From assembly GCA_012719345.1 (NCBI GenBank), contig JAAYAN010000217.1:1-40324 (forward strand): DNA of 40,324 nucleotides, written 5' to 3'. Of the stretch, positions 18,252 through 27,468 are shown one piece after another (the stretch's first letter is position 1; each line of letters starts with the position of its first letter). Below the pieces are notes generated by a model, which saw only the letters and a program-made list of their open reading frames with translations, was not told the origin of the DNA and did no database searches. Origin of the DNA: Ignavibacteria bacterium. GTDB taxonomy: Bacteria; Bacteroidota; Ignavibacteria; Ignavibacteriales; Melioribacteraceae. Both the position numbers and the translations under genes were made by a program.

Positions 18252-18294
18252 TTGCGGAATATCTGTCAGTGATTAAATGATAGATTTTCCGCAA
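18252..18294. repeat. Long imperfect hairpin between the GH9 and esterase genes
   Basis: A 17-base left arm (18252-18268) pairs with 18278-18294 with one mismatch and one G-T wobble, around a 9-base loop. The core is TTGCGGAA/TTCCGCAA. Only a weak T-rich tail follows (TGTTTATTTG), so it may be a poor terminator or an mRNA-processing structure separating two expression levels in the cluster. Confidence 0.65.
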
Positions 18295-18385
18295 TGTTTA
18301 TTTGATAGATTTATATAAAAAATAATGATGTTAATATTATTTGTCAGAAAGATTTCAAGTTTTCTTAATAAAATACGGTACTAAA

Positions 18386-19300
18386 ATGAAACTCTTTTTC
18401 TCATTTATTTCTTTGTTTTTTGTGCTAACCAGTTATGGTCAGGAATTTTCGAATAGTTGGAAAGATGTGAACTATGCCGGAGACACAAACACCTATCATA
18501 ATCTGGATATTTACCTGCCTAAAACCCAAAAAAAATCTTATCCGGTTATAATTTCTATTTACGGAAGCGCCTGGATGGCTAATAATATGAAAGGGTCTGA
18601 CTTAAAAGTTCTTGGGAAACCTTTATTGGATGCCGGTTTTGCAGTTGTAACTCCTAATCACAGATCCAGCAAGGACGCATTATTCCCAGCACAAATACAC
18701 GATATTAAAGCTGTAATCAGATACTTGCGCGCTAATGCAGCAAAGTATCAAATTGATACTTCATTTATCGGAATAACCGGAAGTTCTTCAGGCGGGAATA
18801 TGGCGGCAATGGCAGGAACTACCAGATTTGTAAAAGAACAAACACTTGAAGAAGTAACTGTTGATATTGAAGGCAGCCTCGGAAATTTTACAAATTACAG
18901 CAGTTCTGTTGATGCAGTTGTTGATTGGTTTGGCCCTACAAATATGCTTGTAATGGATTCCTGCGGAGGAACCGTTTTTACACATAATGCAGCTGACTCA
19001 CCCGCCTCTCTGTATATCGGCGGTCCGATTCAAGAACACAAAGCCAAATGTTTGCTGGCAAGTCCTACAACATATATCGATAAAAATGATCCGCCTTTTC
19101 TGATTTTCCATGGTGATAAAGATAATGTTGTACCATTTTGCCAAAGTGAATTACTATATAAAGAACTTAAAGAAAATGGCGTTCAGTGTGAATTTCACTT
19201 AGTCCCCGAAGGTCAGCACGGACCGGTTGTTCAAACTGAAAAATACTTAAATATGATGGTAGATTTTTTCAACAAAGAATTACAGAAAAAGAAGGAGTAG
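18386..19300 (+). CDS. Secreted alpha/beta hydrolase, acetyl-esterase (BD-FAE/lipase-like) type
   Basis: ATG 18386 gives 304 residues with a clean signal peptide (MKLFFSFISLFFVLTSYGQ). An upstream in-frame TTG at 18341 would put 15 residues in front of it and is not preferred. The nucleophile is S134 in GITGSSSGGN, the acid D246 in FHGDKDNVVPF, the base H278 in EGQHGP. The usual HGGxW oxyanion loop reads YGSAWM here. Family members remove acetyl or other small acyl groups from carbohydrates. It comes after a 190-base gap with a long hairpin and is followed three bases later by another esterase gene, so the two are translated together. Confidence 0.85.
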   Translation: MKLFFSFISLFFVLTSYGQEFSNSWKDVNYAGDTNTYHNLDIYLPKTQKKSYPVIISIYGSAWMANNMKGSDLKVLGKPLLDAGFAVVTPNHRSSKDALFPAQIHDIKAVIRYLRANAAKYQIDTSFIGITGSSSGGNMAAMAGTTRFVKEQTLEEVTVDIEGSLGNFTNYSSSVDAVVDWFGPTNMLVMDSCGGTVFTHNAADSPASLYIGGPIQEHKAKCLLASPTTYIDKNDPPFLIFHGDKDNVVPFCQSELLYKELKENGVQCEFHLVPEGQHGPVVQTEKYLNMMVDFFNKELQKKKE

Positions 19301-19303
19301 AAA

Positions 19304-20203
19304 ATGACTAAAATATCAGCATTACTATCGTTATTGGTTTTTACATTATTCTTGAATGCACAAGAAGTAATAAATCTTTATCCGGGTGAAATTCCAAATT
19401 CAATTGAAATTAACCGCGCAGACCCTGCTTTTGAAAGAGGGATGTATTCAAAAGTAACAAAACCGACATTAGAAATTTTCAAACCTGATAACGGAAAATC
19501 GAATGGGACAGCAATTGTTATTTGTCCCGGAGGAGGTTACAGCGTTGTTGTTTACGAGGCTGAAGGTAAAAAAACCGCTGAGGAATTTGCAAAAAACGGA
19601 ATAACTGTATTTTTACTTAAATACAGAATTCCAAATGATTCAACGATGAAAGATAAAAAAACAGGACCTTTGCAGGATGTTCAGCAGGCATTTAGATTTG
19701 TGCGGGAAAATGCTGCAAAATGGGGAATTGACCCGAATAAGGTTGGAATAATGGGCTTTTCAGCTGGCGGACATTTGGCATCAACAGCGGCTACTCATTT
19801 TGAAAAACCAGTAATTGAAAATGCCGGAAATGTAAATTTACGTCCCGATTTCCAAATTTTAATTTATCCTGTAATCAGTATGCAGGGAAAACTTACACAC
19901 GCAGATTCAAGAAAAGCTTTGCTGGGAATCAGCCCGACAATGGATGTTGTTGATTTGTTCTCAAACGAATTACAGGTAAACGCAAAAACTCCTCCGGCAT
20001 ATATAACACACGCTGCCGACGACTTTGTTGTGGATGTTGAAAATAGTGTAAAATATTTTAGCGCGTTAAAGAAAAACAAAATCCCGGCAGAGATGCATAT
20101 TTATCCCAAAGGAAATCACGGTTTTGTATTGCGCAACCCAACCGAAGTATGGACAAAACCCATAATCGACTGGCTGAAAGGTATGAATTTCTTAAATAAA
20201 TGA
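19304..20203 (+). CDS. Secreted acetylxylan-esterase-like alpha/beta hydrolase
   Basis: A 299-residue protein, signal peptide to about FLNAQ (residue 20). Oxyanion loop CPGGGYSVVVY (about 74-84), nucleophile S153 in GFSAGGH, acid D240 in THAADDFVV, base H272 in GNHGFV. This pattern is that of the alpha/beta hydrolases commonly annotated as acetylxylan esterases next to xylanases. It would deacetylate xylo-oligosaccharides, probably in the periplasm. Its ribosome site (GGAG) overlaps the end of the previous gene, three bases away. The next gap is 85 bases. Confidence 0.87.
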   Translation: MTKISALLSLLVFTLFLNAQEVINLYPGEIPNSIEINRADPAFERGMYSKVTKPTLEIFKPDNGKSNGTAIVICPGGGYSVVVYEAEGKKTAEEFAKNGITVFLLKYRIPNDSTMKDKKTGPLQDVQQAFRFVRENAAKWGIDPNKVGIMGFSAGGHLASTAATHFEKPVIENAGNVNLRPDFQILIYPVISMQGKLTHADSRKALLGISPTMDVVDLFSNELQVNAKTPPAYITHAADDFVVDVENSVKYFSALKKNKIPAEMHIYPKGNHGFVLRNPTEVWTKPIIDWLKGMNFLNK

Positions 20204-20288
20204 TGAAGTAAAAAACGCAGTACTGATAATTAAAAAATAATACATATATGAGTTTATAATTTCAAATAATTATTACAACGAGGAAAAA

Positions 20289-21215
20289 ATGCAAAAGTTT
20301 AAGATGTATTCAATTTCGGCTCTTTCTTTAATTTTGTTTGTTTTTTTAAGCGGATTTCAATTGTTCAGTAATACTAACGAAGCAGGTAATAGTGAAATAA
20401 ATTCAAGAGTTGTTGAAGATGGCGGAACAGGAATTTATAAAGCTGTTATGGTTACAGATTCAACATTAAAAACTCATACCGTTTTCAGACCGCAGGATTT
20501 AAGCAAATTCAACAGTAATAACAAACTCCCCATTATTGCCTGGGGTAACGGCGCCTGCGCAAACTCTCCCTGGGAGCACATAAACTTTTTATCGGAAGTT
20601 GCATCGCACGGTTTTCTTGTTGTTGCAATCGGTCCAATGCCTGAAGAAGGCGTTCGCGGCGGCGGAAGAAGTGAATCGGCACAAATGATTGATGCAATTA
20701 ATTGGGCAATCGCTCAAAACAATGATAAATCGAGCCAGTATTATAATAAAATTGATATAACAAAAATTGCAGTCAGCGGAATGTCCTGCGGAGGATTGCA
20801 AACATTAGAAGTTGCTCCCGATCCGCGTATTTCCACAGTTATGGTTTGCAACAGCGGAATTCTTCCAACACCCGGGGCCGGAATGCCGGGAATGCCTGGA
20901 CTTACAAAAGATCATTTGGCAAAATTGCATTCTCCTGTAATTTATATACTTGGCGGAGAAACTGATATTGCATACAATAACGGAATGGACGATTTCAGCA
21001 AAATAAACAACCTGCCTGTCTGCGCAACAAATCTAAATGTCGGTCACGGCGGAACTTACAGCCAGCCCCACGGAGGCGATTTTGCAATTGTAGCTTCTGC
21101 CTGGTTTAAATGGCAGCTTAAGGATGACCAAACTGCAAAGAAAATGTTTATCGGAGAAAATTGCGGCGTATCCCAAATGCCCGGCTGGAGAATTGAGAAA
21201 AAGAATATTGATTAA
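20289..21215 (+). CDS. Secreted alpha/beta hydrolase, dienelactone-hydrolase/PETase-like branch
   Basis: A 308-residue protein with a signal segment at about residues 8-27. The fold is recognised from PIIAWGNGACANSPWEH (about 81-97, taking the place of the oxyanion loop), nucleophile S166 in SGMSCGGLQ, acid D226 in GGETDIAY and His 253 in NVGHGGTY. Related proteins occur beside hemicellulases in bacteria and fungi without a settled substrate. There is a glycine-rich segment (PGAGMPGMPGL, about 195-205). It sits among esterase genes and before the unclassified helical-barrel protein, so a decoration-removing esterase is the best guess. It is only distantly similar to the two preceding hydrolases. 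Confidence 0.75.
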   Translation: MQKFKMYSISALSLILFVFLSGFQLFSNTNEAGNSEINSRVVEDGGTGIYKAVMVTDSTLKTHTVFRPQDLSKFNSNNKLPIIAWGNGACANSPWEHINFLSEVASHGFLVVAIGPMPEEGVRGGGRSESAQMIDAINWAIAQNNDKSSQYYNKIDITKIAVSGMSCGGLQTLEVAPDPRISTVMVCNSGILPTPGAGMPGMPGLTKDHLAKLHSPVIYILGGETDIAYNNGMDDFSKINNLPVCATNLNVGHGGTYSQPHGGDFAIVASAWFKWQLKDDQTAKKMFIGENCGVSQMPGWRIEKKNID

Positions 21216-21274
21216 ACGATAAACTAGTATTTAACTGAAATTATAATATCAAAAAATCATATTGGAATAATCAA

Positions 21275-23488
21275 ATGAAGAAAAAGTACTATTTCCTTAT
21301 ATATTTATTTCTGTTTTCATTTTCGTTTGCTCAGCATCCAAATTCTGTTGAATTAAAAAGCGGTGATTTAACTTTATCATTTATTCCAAAATCAAATGAT
21401 AAATGGAGCGTTCAGATTTCAAACGATAAAAATTTGAAAATAACGCAGAACATTGCTGCTATCATAGAAATTTGTAAAAATGAAAACGAAATTATCAGTC
21501 TTACTTCCGAATATAAAAATGTTGAAAAGTCGGGAGTAGTCGTTAAGGCAAACGCAGAAATAACTTACGATAAAAATGTAATTTTTAACATTAACGATAA
21601 ATGGGAAATTAGTAACGGAATTGTGTTGTTCGCTCGAAATATTTCAGTTAAAGGAAATTCTTCGGACGGATTTAATTCTTCCATTTCATTTGCAATTGAT
21701 AAATCAGTTAAATGGGAAGATATACAATGTATGCTGCCCGGCGCTTTATATGGCGACCCTACTTACAATGGCGACCGTTCGCCCGGCGGAACAATGAATT
21801 ATGCTGCAAAAAGAATTATTTTCCGCGAAGATATGCTTGCCGCTCCCCTGCTCGCTCTCTCTTTGCCAAACGGGTTATCTGTTTCAATGATTAATCCTGA
21901 ACCAAACGGAGAATCGACCGTCGAGGAAACAAGTCTTAAAAAAGATATATTGATTGATTCACAAATCAAATTCGGATCCTTGAATTATTGGCAAACTCCA
22001 AATAATCCGGTTGAATTTGGTTTTAAATATCCGGGAACAATGACTTTTTATCCTTTCGGTCCAAATGCATCAAATAATCCACGCTGGGTAAGAAGGTTTC
22101 ATCCGATAAATGAAAATGTTTCTCACAGTTACAGAATTAATTTAAGATTCGGCAAAAACGAATCTTTTCAGGAAGTAATAAAAAACTCCTGGAGATGGAC
22201 TTGGAGCACTCTTTCTCCGGCAGAAACCAAAATTGATGTTGAACAAATGCGCCAGGTTTTGATTGATCATCTTGCTTCGCAGGCATCAACAATTGACGGA
22301 CGTTCAGGTATTCCTTTTGCGGTTGCAACTTTCGATACAACCGAGCTTCAATGGAACAGGAATATGACTGCAATGGGATTTGTAAGTAAAAATCTTGAAG
22401 CCGCAAATCAATTGCTTATAGAAGGAGATCGTGATAAATCAGAACGCGGTAAAAAAATGCGTTCACTTGGATTATCAATAATATCTTCAATGATAAATGC
22501 GCTTTCCAAAATTCCTATTGAAGCAACAGGCTATGATCTTGCAACAGGAAAAATATGGACGGGCAATAATCAGGAATGGTTAGCGCCCTGGTTAAGAAAT
22601 GCAACCGAAGATATGCGTGTTTTAATGTGGGCTTATACGCGCGAGCCTGAAAAAGGAAGAACCCAGCGTGAATGGTTAAACTGGGTGAGAACTTATGCCG
22701 ATTGGCTTCTATTTCAACAGCGTAAAGACGGCTCATTCCCGCGAAGATGGGAATCCGGGACAAATAAAGTTGCTGAAGAAACAGGTTCTACAAGTTACTG
22801 CCCGATTCCGCTTCTTGTTCAGTTAGGAAATGAAACAGGAGATAAAAGATATTTGAATTCCGCTCTTAAAGCCGGAGAATATATCTGGGAAAATTGGGGA
22901 AAGAAAACTCTATTTGCAGGCGGAACAAGCGACAACCCGAACATTACCGATAAAGAAGCCGGGATGTTAAGTATGGAAGCTTATTTGAGCCTTTACGAAG
23001 CTACTCAGGATTCCAAATGGCTTGAAAGAGCAAAAGCAGCTGCGGATTTTACCGAAACCTGGATTTGGATATGGAACGTTCCGATGCCGGTTGATGCAGA
23101 TGATAAAGATCTTCATTGGAAAAAAGGAGTGCCTACAGTCGGATTGCAGGGTATAAATGCAAGAGGACCGGGCGGTGTTGACGAGTATCTCGATTGGTCA
23201 GCACCATCTTATGCCAAACTTTACAAATATACAAATGACGAGCATTATCTTGATGTAGCGCGAATACTTCTTCATAACACAAAAGCAATGGTTGCAATGC
23301 CTGGAAGATTATATGATATGAAAGGTCCGGGCTGGCAGCAGGAACATTGGAATCTTGGTCCCGGAAGATCGGGACGAGGAAGAGGCGGACACAGATTCTG
23401 GCTGCCGTGGATTTCTGTAAATCATTTGCATAGCATTACCGGTTTGGAATTGCTGGATAAAGAATTATATCAGAAGTTGATAAAATGA
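21275..23488 (+). CDS. Secreted protein with beta-sandwich plus (alpha/alpha)6-like toroid, no family recognised
   Basis: A 737-residue protein, signal peptide to about FSFAQ (residue 20). Residues about 22-300 look like a beta-sandwich. Residues about 320-735 consist of amphipathic helices rich in Trp and Arg, with repeating layout (WLNWVRTYADWLL, YLNSALKAGEYIWENW, WLERAKAAADFTETWIW, YLDVARILLHNTKAM), as in (alpha/alpha)6 glycosidases and lyases. Possible active-site residues include D/E in NATEDMR, SGTNKVAEETGS and PGGVDEYLDWS; none is assigned. Sandwich-plus-toroid is the layout of several glycosidase and polysaccharide-lyase families, but I cannot name one. The locus otherwise lacks a glucuronidase, so this is a candidate for that or another missing step. 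It is 59 bases after the hydrolase and 112 before the GH3 pair. Confidence 0.75.
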   Translation: MKKKYYFLIYLFLFSFSFAQHPNSVELKSGDLTLSFIPKSNDKWSVQISNDKNLKITQNIAAIIEICKNENEIISLTSEYKNVEKSGVVVKANAEITYDKNVIFNINDKWEISNGIVLFARNISVKGNSSDGFNSSISFAIDKSVKWEDIQCMLPGALYGDPTYNGDRSPGGTMNYAAKRIIFREDMLAAPLLALSLPNGLSVSMINPEPNGESTVEETSLKKDILIDSQIKFGSLNYWQTPNNPVEFGFKYPGTMTFYPFGPNASNNPRWVRRFHPINENVSHSYRINLRFGKNESFQEVIKNSWRWTWSTLSPAETKIDVEQMRQVLIDHLASQASTIDGRSGIPFAVATFDTTELQWNRNMTAMGFVSKNLEAANQLLIEGDRDKSERGKKMRSLGLSIISSMINALSKIPIEATGYDLATGKIWTGNNQEWLAPWLRNATEDMRVLMWAYTREPEKGRTQREWLNWVRTYADWLLFQQRKDGSFPRRWESGTNKVAEETGSTSYCPIPLLVQLGNETGDKRYLNSALKAGEYIWENWGKKTLFAGGTSDNPNITDKEAGMLSMEAYLSLYEATQDSKWLERAKAAADFTETWIWIWNVPMPVDADDKDLHWKKGVPTVGLQGINARGPGGVDEYLDWSAPSYAKLYKYTNDEHYLDVARILLHNTKAMVAMPGRLYDMKGPGWQQEHWNLGPGRSGRGRGGHRFWLPWISVNHLHSITGLELLDKELYQKLIK

Positions 23489-23600
23489 TAGTAAAGAATA
23501 ACAACGGGGTTTTTATTAAGTAAAATCAGGACAACGTTTTTATCCATAAAAATAATTAGAATTTTAAAAAATAAGGTTTACATCATTAAGGAAAATTGAG

Positions 23601-26600
23601 ATGAAAAAAAAGATTGTATCTTCAAGTTTAATAATCGGCTGTATGTTTTTAATTACAGCATTCTTCCCAAGCAGCAAAAACGCCAAGCTGCCTATTTATC
23701 TTAATACTTCATATTCATTTCAGGAAAGAGCTGCGGATCTTGTTTCGAGAATGACGCTTGAGGAAAAACAAAGTCAGCTTGGTAATACAATGCCTCCTAT
23801 TCCCCGTTTGGGTGTTCGCTCTTACGATGTTTGGGGAGAAGCTTTACACGGAATTCAAGGAAGAAATAACAACAGCGGAATGACTGCAACATCATTCCCA
23901 AACAGTGTAGCTGCCGGCGCAACTTGGGATCCTGATCTTATTCAAAGAGAAACTTCTGTAATTGCCGATGAAGCCAGAGGTTTTAATCACGATGTAATTT
24001 TTACTTTAACTTATTGGTCGCCGGTAGTTGAACCGACACGCGACCCCAGATGGGGAAGAACCGCTGAAACATTCGGTGAAGATCCTTTTCTTGTAAAAAA
24101 AATAAGCAGTGCATTTGTAAAAGGTCTTATGGGAGATGATCCTAAGTATCTTAAAACTGTTCCCTGCGGAAAGCATTTTATTGCAAATAATACGGAGTTT
24201 AACCGTCATACCGGAAGTTCTGATCTTGAAGAAAGAGATATGCGCGAATATTATCTCACACCTTACAGAGAATTAATCAGGAATGATAAACTGCCTTCGA
24301 TTATGACAGCTTATAATGCAATAAACGGAATACCTGTTTCAGCAAATAAATTGCTTGTTGATACAATTGCACGCAAAACTTACGGGTTGGACGGATATGT
24401 AACAGGCGATTGCGGCGCAATTTCGGATATGATAAGCGGACATAAATTTGTAAAAACCAACGAAGAAGCAGCTGCACTTGGACTTAAAACCGGCGTTGAT
24501 TCCGATTGCGGCAGCGTTTATCAGGCAAGTGCAATAAAAGCTTTACAGCAAGGATTGATAACCGAAAGCGACATTGATAAAGCCTTAATAAACATTTTTA
24601 CAATTAGAATGAGGATGGGAGAATTTGACCCTGCAAACATAGTTCCATATTCAGGAATCAAACCAAGTGTTATCAACGATCCTTCGCATAATGATTTAGC
24701 ATTGGAAGTTGCTACAAAAGCCCCGGTACTTTTAAAAAATATAAATGCAGCAAATAAAAATTATAAATCCCTTCCGTTAAACTTTAAGAACATTAAGAAA
24801 ATTGCAGTTTTAGGTCCGTTTGCAGACAAAGTTGAATTAGGCGATTATTCAGGAGAAGTAGAACCCGAACTTAAAGTATCGCCTTTAAAAGGAATTCAAA
24901 ATTATATTAAAGAACATAATCTTGATATCGAAGTTGTATCAAGCTCAGGCGGAAATACCGAAAAGAGGAATGATTTCTACACACTTATGGGATTTTCTAC
25001 TGTTGAAAAAAACGGCTCAGCAAAAGAATACAACGCCACAAAATATGATAATTCTGCAAGCGGACTTATAGCTTCCGAAAGATTTGGTCAGCTTTCGTTA
25101 AGAGGAATTAAAGACGGCGATTGGATTGCTTTTAACGGTATCGATATAACAAATCTTGATTCGATAAAGTTTAATATTAATGTTGCCGTAAGCGGCGGAG
25201 CAATTGAAGTGAGAGTCGGTTCTGTTACCGGTAATATTATTGCATCGCAAAAAGTTATCAGCACTCAAACAGGCGGCAATCGCTTTTTCGGAAACAGGGT
25301 AACTGTTCCTGCAAAAGTTAATAATTTGGGTATTTCCGGACCGCAGAGTCTTTTTATAGTTTTCCGCGAACCTGAATCTCCTGCAACTGATAAAAATACG
25401 CTCGATATGGCTTCTTCTGCCGATGTTGCATTCTTGTTTTTAGGAACCGATCAAAATACCGGCAGAGAAGAATCAGACAGATTTTCGTTGAAATTACCAG
25501 GAAATCAAGAAGAATTGATTGAAGCAATTGCCAAAGTAAACAAGAATACCATTGTAGTTATTCAGGCTATGGGTATGGTTGAAGTTGAACAATTCAAAAA
25601 TAACAGCAATATTCCCGGAATAATTTGGACAGGTTACAACGGGCAAGCTCAAGGAACTGCAATTGCGAAAATCCTTTTCGGAGAAGTAAACCCAGGCGGC
25701 AAACTGAATATAACCTGGTATAAAACTGTAAACGATTTACCAGATTTTAATGATTATACACTCAGAAGCGGAAACGGTAAAAACGGAAGAACATACTGGT
25801 ATTTCAACAAAGATGTTTCTTATGAATTCGGTTTCGGATTATCATATACAACTTTTGCTTACAGAAATTTTTCGATAAACAAGAAAAATATTACCCCGAA
25901 TGAATTTGTTACTATTACCACCGATGTTGAAAACACTGGCAATGTTGACGGCGATGAAATTGTGCAGATTTATGTTAAAACCCCTGACAGCAATCCTTCT
26001 TTACAACGTCCGGTTAAGAGATTAAAAGGCTTCAAACGGGTAACAATACCTGCCGGACAAACAAAAAGAGTTTCAATAGATGTAGATTGTTCCGATTTGT
26101 GGTTCTGGGATTCTGAAAACAATAAAATCACATTCGACCAGGGTAAATACATTTTTGAAATCGGTGCTTCATCAAAAGATATTAAAGGAACTGTTGAAGC
26201 ACAAATGAGCGGAAAATATGTTTCTGTTCTGCAAACTGTAACAGCCGAATGCGGGAAATTTGTTTTTAAACCCGGGAACACTGCTCAAACAAGTGTTACT
26301 GCAGCTTTATCTGACGATAGTTTTATAAACCTCAACGATACAAAGGTTGAATATAAAAGCAATAATAATTCAGTTGCAACCGTTGATGAAAAAGGAAAAA
26401 TTACAATTAAAGGCGTTGGCGCAGCATCCATTTTTGCTTACGTAACTTATAACGGGAAAACTGTCAGTTCATCTTTCCCGGTTAAAGTTCTTCCTGATTT
26501 AACTCCGAAAGATTTGATTGTAAACGGAAAGAAAATGCAAGGATTTAACCCGTCAATTAAAGCATACAGCTATTTATTGAAAGATTTAAAAACAATTCCC

Positions 26601-27425
26601 GAAGTAAAATCTTCGAATATCGGAGAAGACATAACTGTCGATATAGTTCAAGCTAAGAAAATTCCCGGAACGGCGGTAATAAATTTTATCGACAACATTA
26701 CGCTTGAAAAAAATACTTATTATGTAAATTTTGATATGAAATCTATTAGCGATGAATTTAACTCAGCTACTTTAGGCAGCCAGTGGGAATGGTTAAGAGA
26801 AAATTCAAAAAATCATTCGTTTGGAAATGGAACCTTTAATATTGTGAGCGAAAAAGGTGATGTATCGGAAAATACAAATAATGCAAAAAACATTTTGCTG
26901 CAAAGCGCCAACAATAACTGGGTAATCGAAACCAAACTTTTCAGTTCTAGAATTCCATCTCAGCCTGAGAATTCAGGAATTATTGCTTACGAAAATGATA
27001 ATTATTTCGTAAAACTTATGTATCGCGCAGTAATCAAAACTACCCGTTTCGGCGGAGGTAATGCTCCTCAGATTCGTCCTGGAACAGTTGATTTGATTAT
27101 GGAAGAAAACGGCATAACAAAATCGGCGGCTTCATTCGATTTAAAAACTGAAATTACAAAAGATAAACCTTTAATCCTTAAACTTGAAAAAAATGGCAGC
27201 AGTTACACTGCTTATTATTCATTGGATGGAACAAAGTTCGAAAAATTAGGCACTGCTGATATACTTTTAAAAGATATTAAAGCGGGTTTAATTGTTTGTG
27301 ACGGTATTATAACTCAGAATATGAAAAGTACATTCTGGTTCGATTCCGATACAACAAAACCGGAAACACCTTTTGAAGTATATTTTGATTATTTCAGAAT
27401 TGAGAACAGCGGTAACGAACTGTAA
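23601..27425 (+). CDS. Giant multidomain GH3 glycosidase (beta-xylosidase/glucosidase type), copy 1
   Basis: A 1274-residue protein; GH3 enzymes are usually 750-870. Signal peptide about 1-27. GH3 N-terminal barrel about 30-340, with nucleophile D270 in YVTGDCGAISD. The C-terminal alpha/beta sandwich (about 385-750) is interrupted by a CBM6-like jelly roll (about 455-590). Then fibronectin-type domain (about 760-870), Big2-like Ig domain (about 875-970), cadherin-like strand domain (about 975-1045) and a concanavalin-like C-terminus (about 1050-1270). WGEALHG, the KHFIANN block and SDLEERDMREYYLTPY are typical of xylan 1,4-beta-xylosidases of GH3. It would act on xylo-oligomers, probably cell-associated. 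Copy 2 follows after 43 bases with the same domain order. Confidence 0.93.
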   Translation: MKKKIVSSSLIIGCMFLITAFFPSSKNAKLPIYLNTSYSFQERAADLVSRMTLEEKQSQLGNTMPPIPRLGVRSYDVWGEALHGIQGRNNNSGMTATSFPNSVAAGATWDPDLIQRETSVIADEARGFNHDVIFTLTYWSPVVEPTRDPRWGRTAETFGEDPFLVKKISSAFVKGLMGDDPKYLKTVPCGKHFIANNTEFNRHTGSSDLEERDMREYYLTPYRELIRNDKLPSIMTAYNAINGIPVSANKLLVDTIARKTYGLDGYVTGDCGAISDMISGHKFVKTNEEAAALGLKTGVDSDCGSVYQASAIKALQQGLITESDIDKALINIFTIRMRMGEFDPANIVPYSGIKPSVINDPSHNDLALEVATKAPVLLKNINAANKNYKSLPLNFKNIKKIAVLGPFADKVELGDYSGEVEPELKVSPLKGIQNYIKEHNLDIEVVSSSGGNTEKRNDFYTLMGFSTVEKNGSAKEYNATKYDNSASGLIASERFGQLSLRGIKDGDWIAFNGIDITNLDSIKFNINVAVSGGAIEVRVGSVTGNIIASQKVISTQTGGNRFFGNRVTVPAKVNNLGISGPQSLFIVFREPESPATDKNTLDMASSADVAFLFLGTDQNTGREESDRFSLKLPGNQEELIEAIAKVNKNTIVVIQAMGMVEVEQFKNNSNIPGIIWTGYNGQAQGTAIAKILFGEVNPGGKLNITWYKTVNDLPDFNDYTLRSGNGKNGRTYWYFNKDVSYEFGFGLSYTTFAYRNFSINKKNITPNEFVTITTDVENTGNVDGDEIVQIYVKTPDSNPSLQRPVKRLKGFKRVTIPAGQTKRVSIDVDCSDLWFWDSENNKITFDQGKYIFEIGASSKDIKGTVEAQMSGKYVSVLQTVTAECGKFVFKPGNTAQTSVTAALSDDSFINLNDTKVEYKSNNNSVATVDEKGKITIKGVGAASIFAYVTYNGKTVSSSFPVKVLPDLTPKDLIVNGKKMQGFNPSIKAYSYLLKDLKTIPEVKSSNIGEDITVDIVQAKKIPGTAVINFIDNITLEKNTYYVNFDMKSISDEFNSATLGSQWEWLRENSKNHSFGNGTFNIVSEKGDVSENTNNAKNILLQSANNNWVIETKLFSSRIPSQPENSGIIAYENDNYFVKLMYRAVIKTTRFGGGNAPQIRPGTVDLIMEENGITKSAASFDLKTEITKDKPLILKLEKNGSSYTAYYSLDGTKFEKLGTADILLKDIKAGLIVCDGIITQNMKSTFWFDSDTTKPETPFEVYFDYFRIENSGNEL

Positions 27426-27468
27426 GAATATGAATTATTTGAAATTATAAATCAGGAAATAGAATTAA

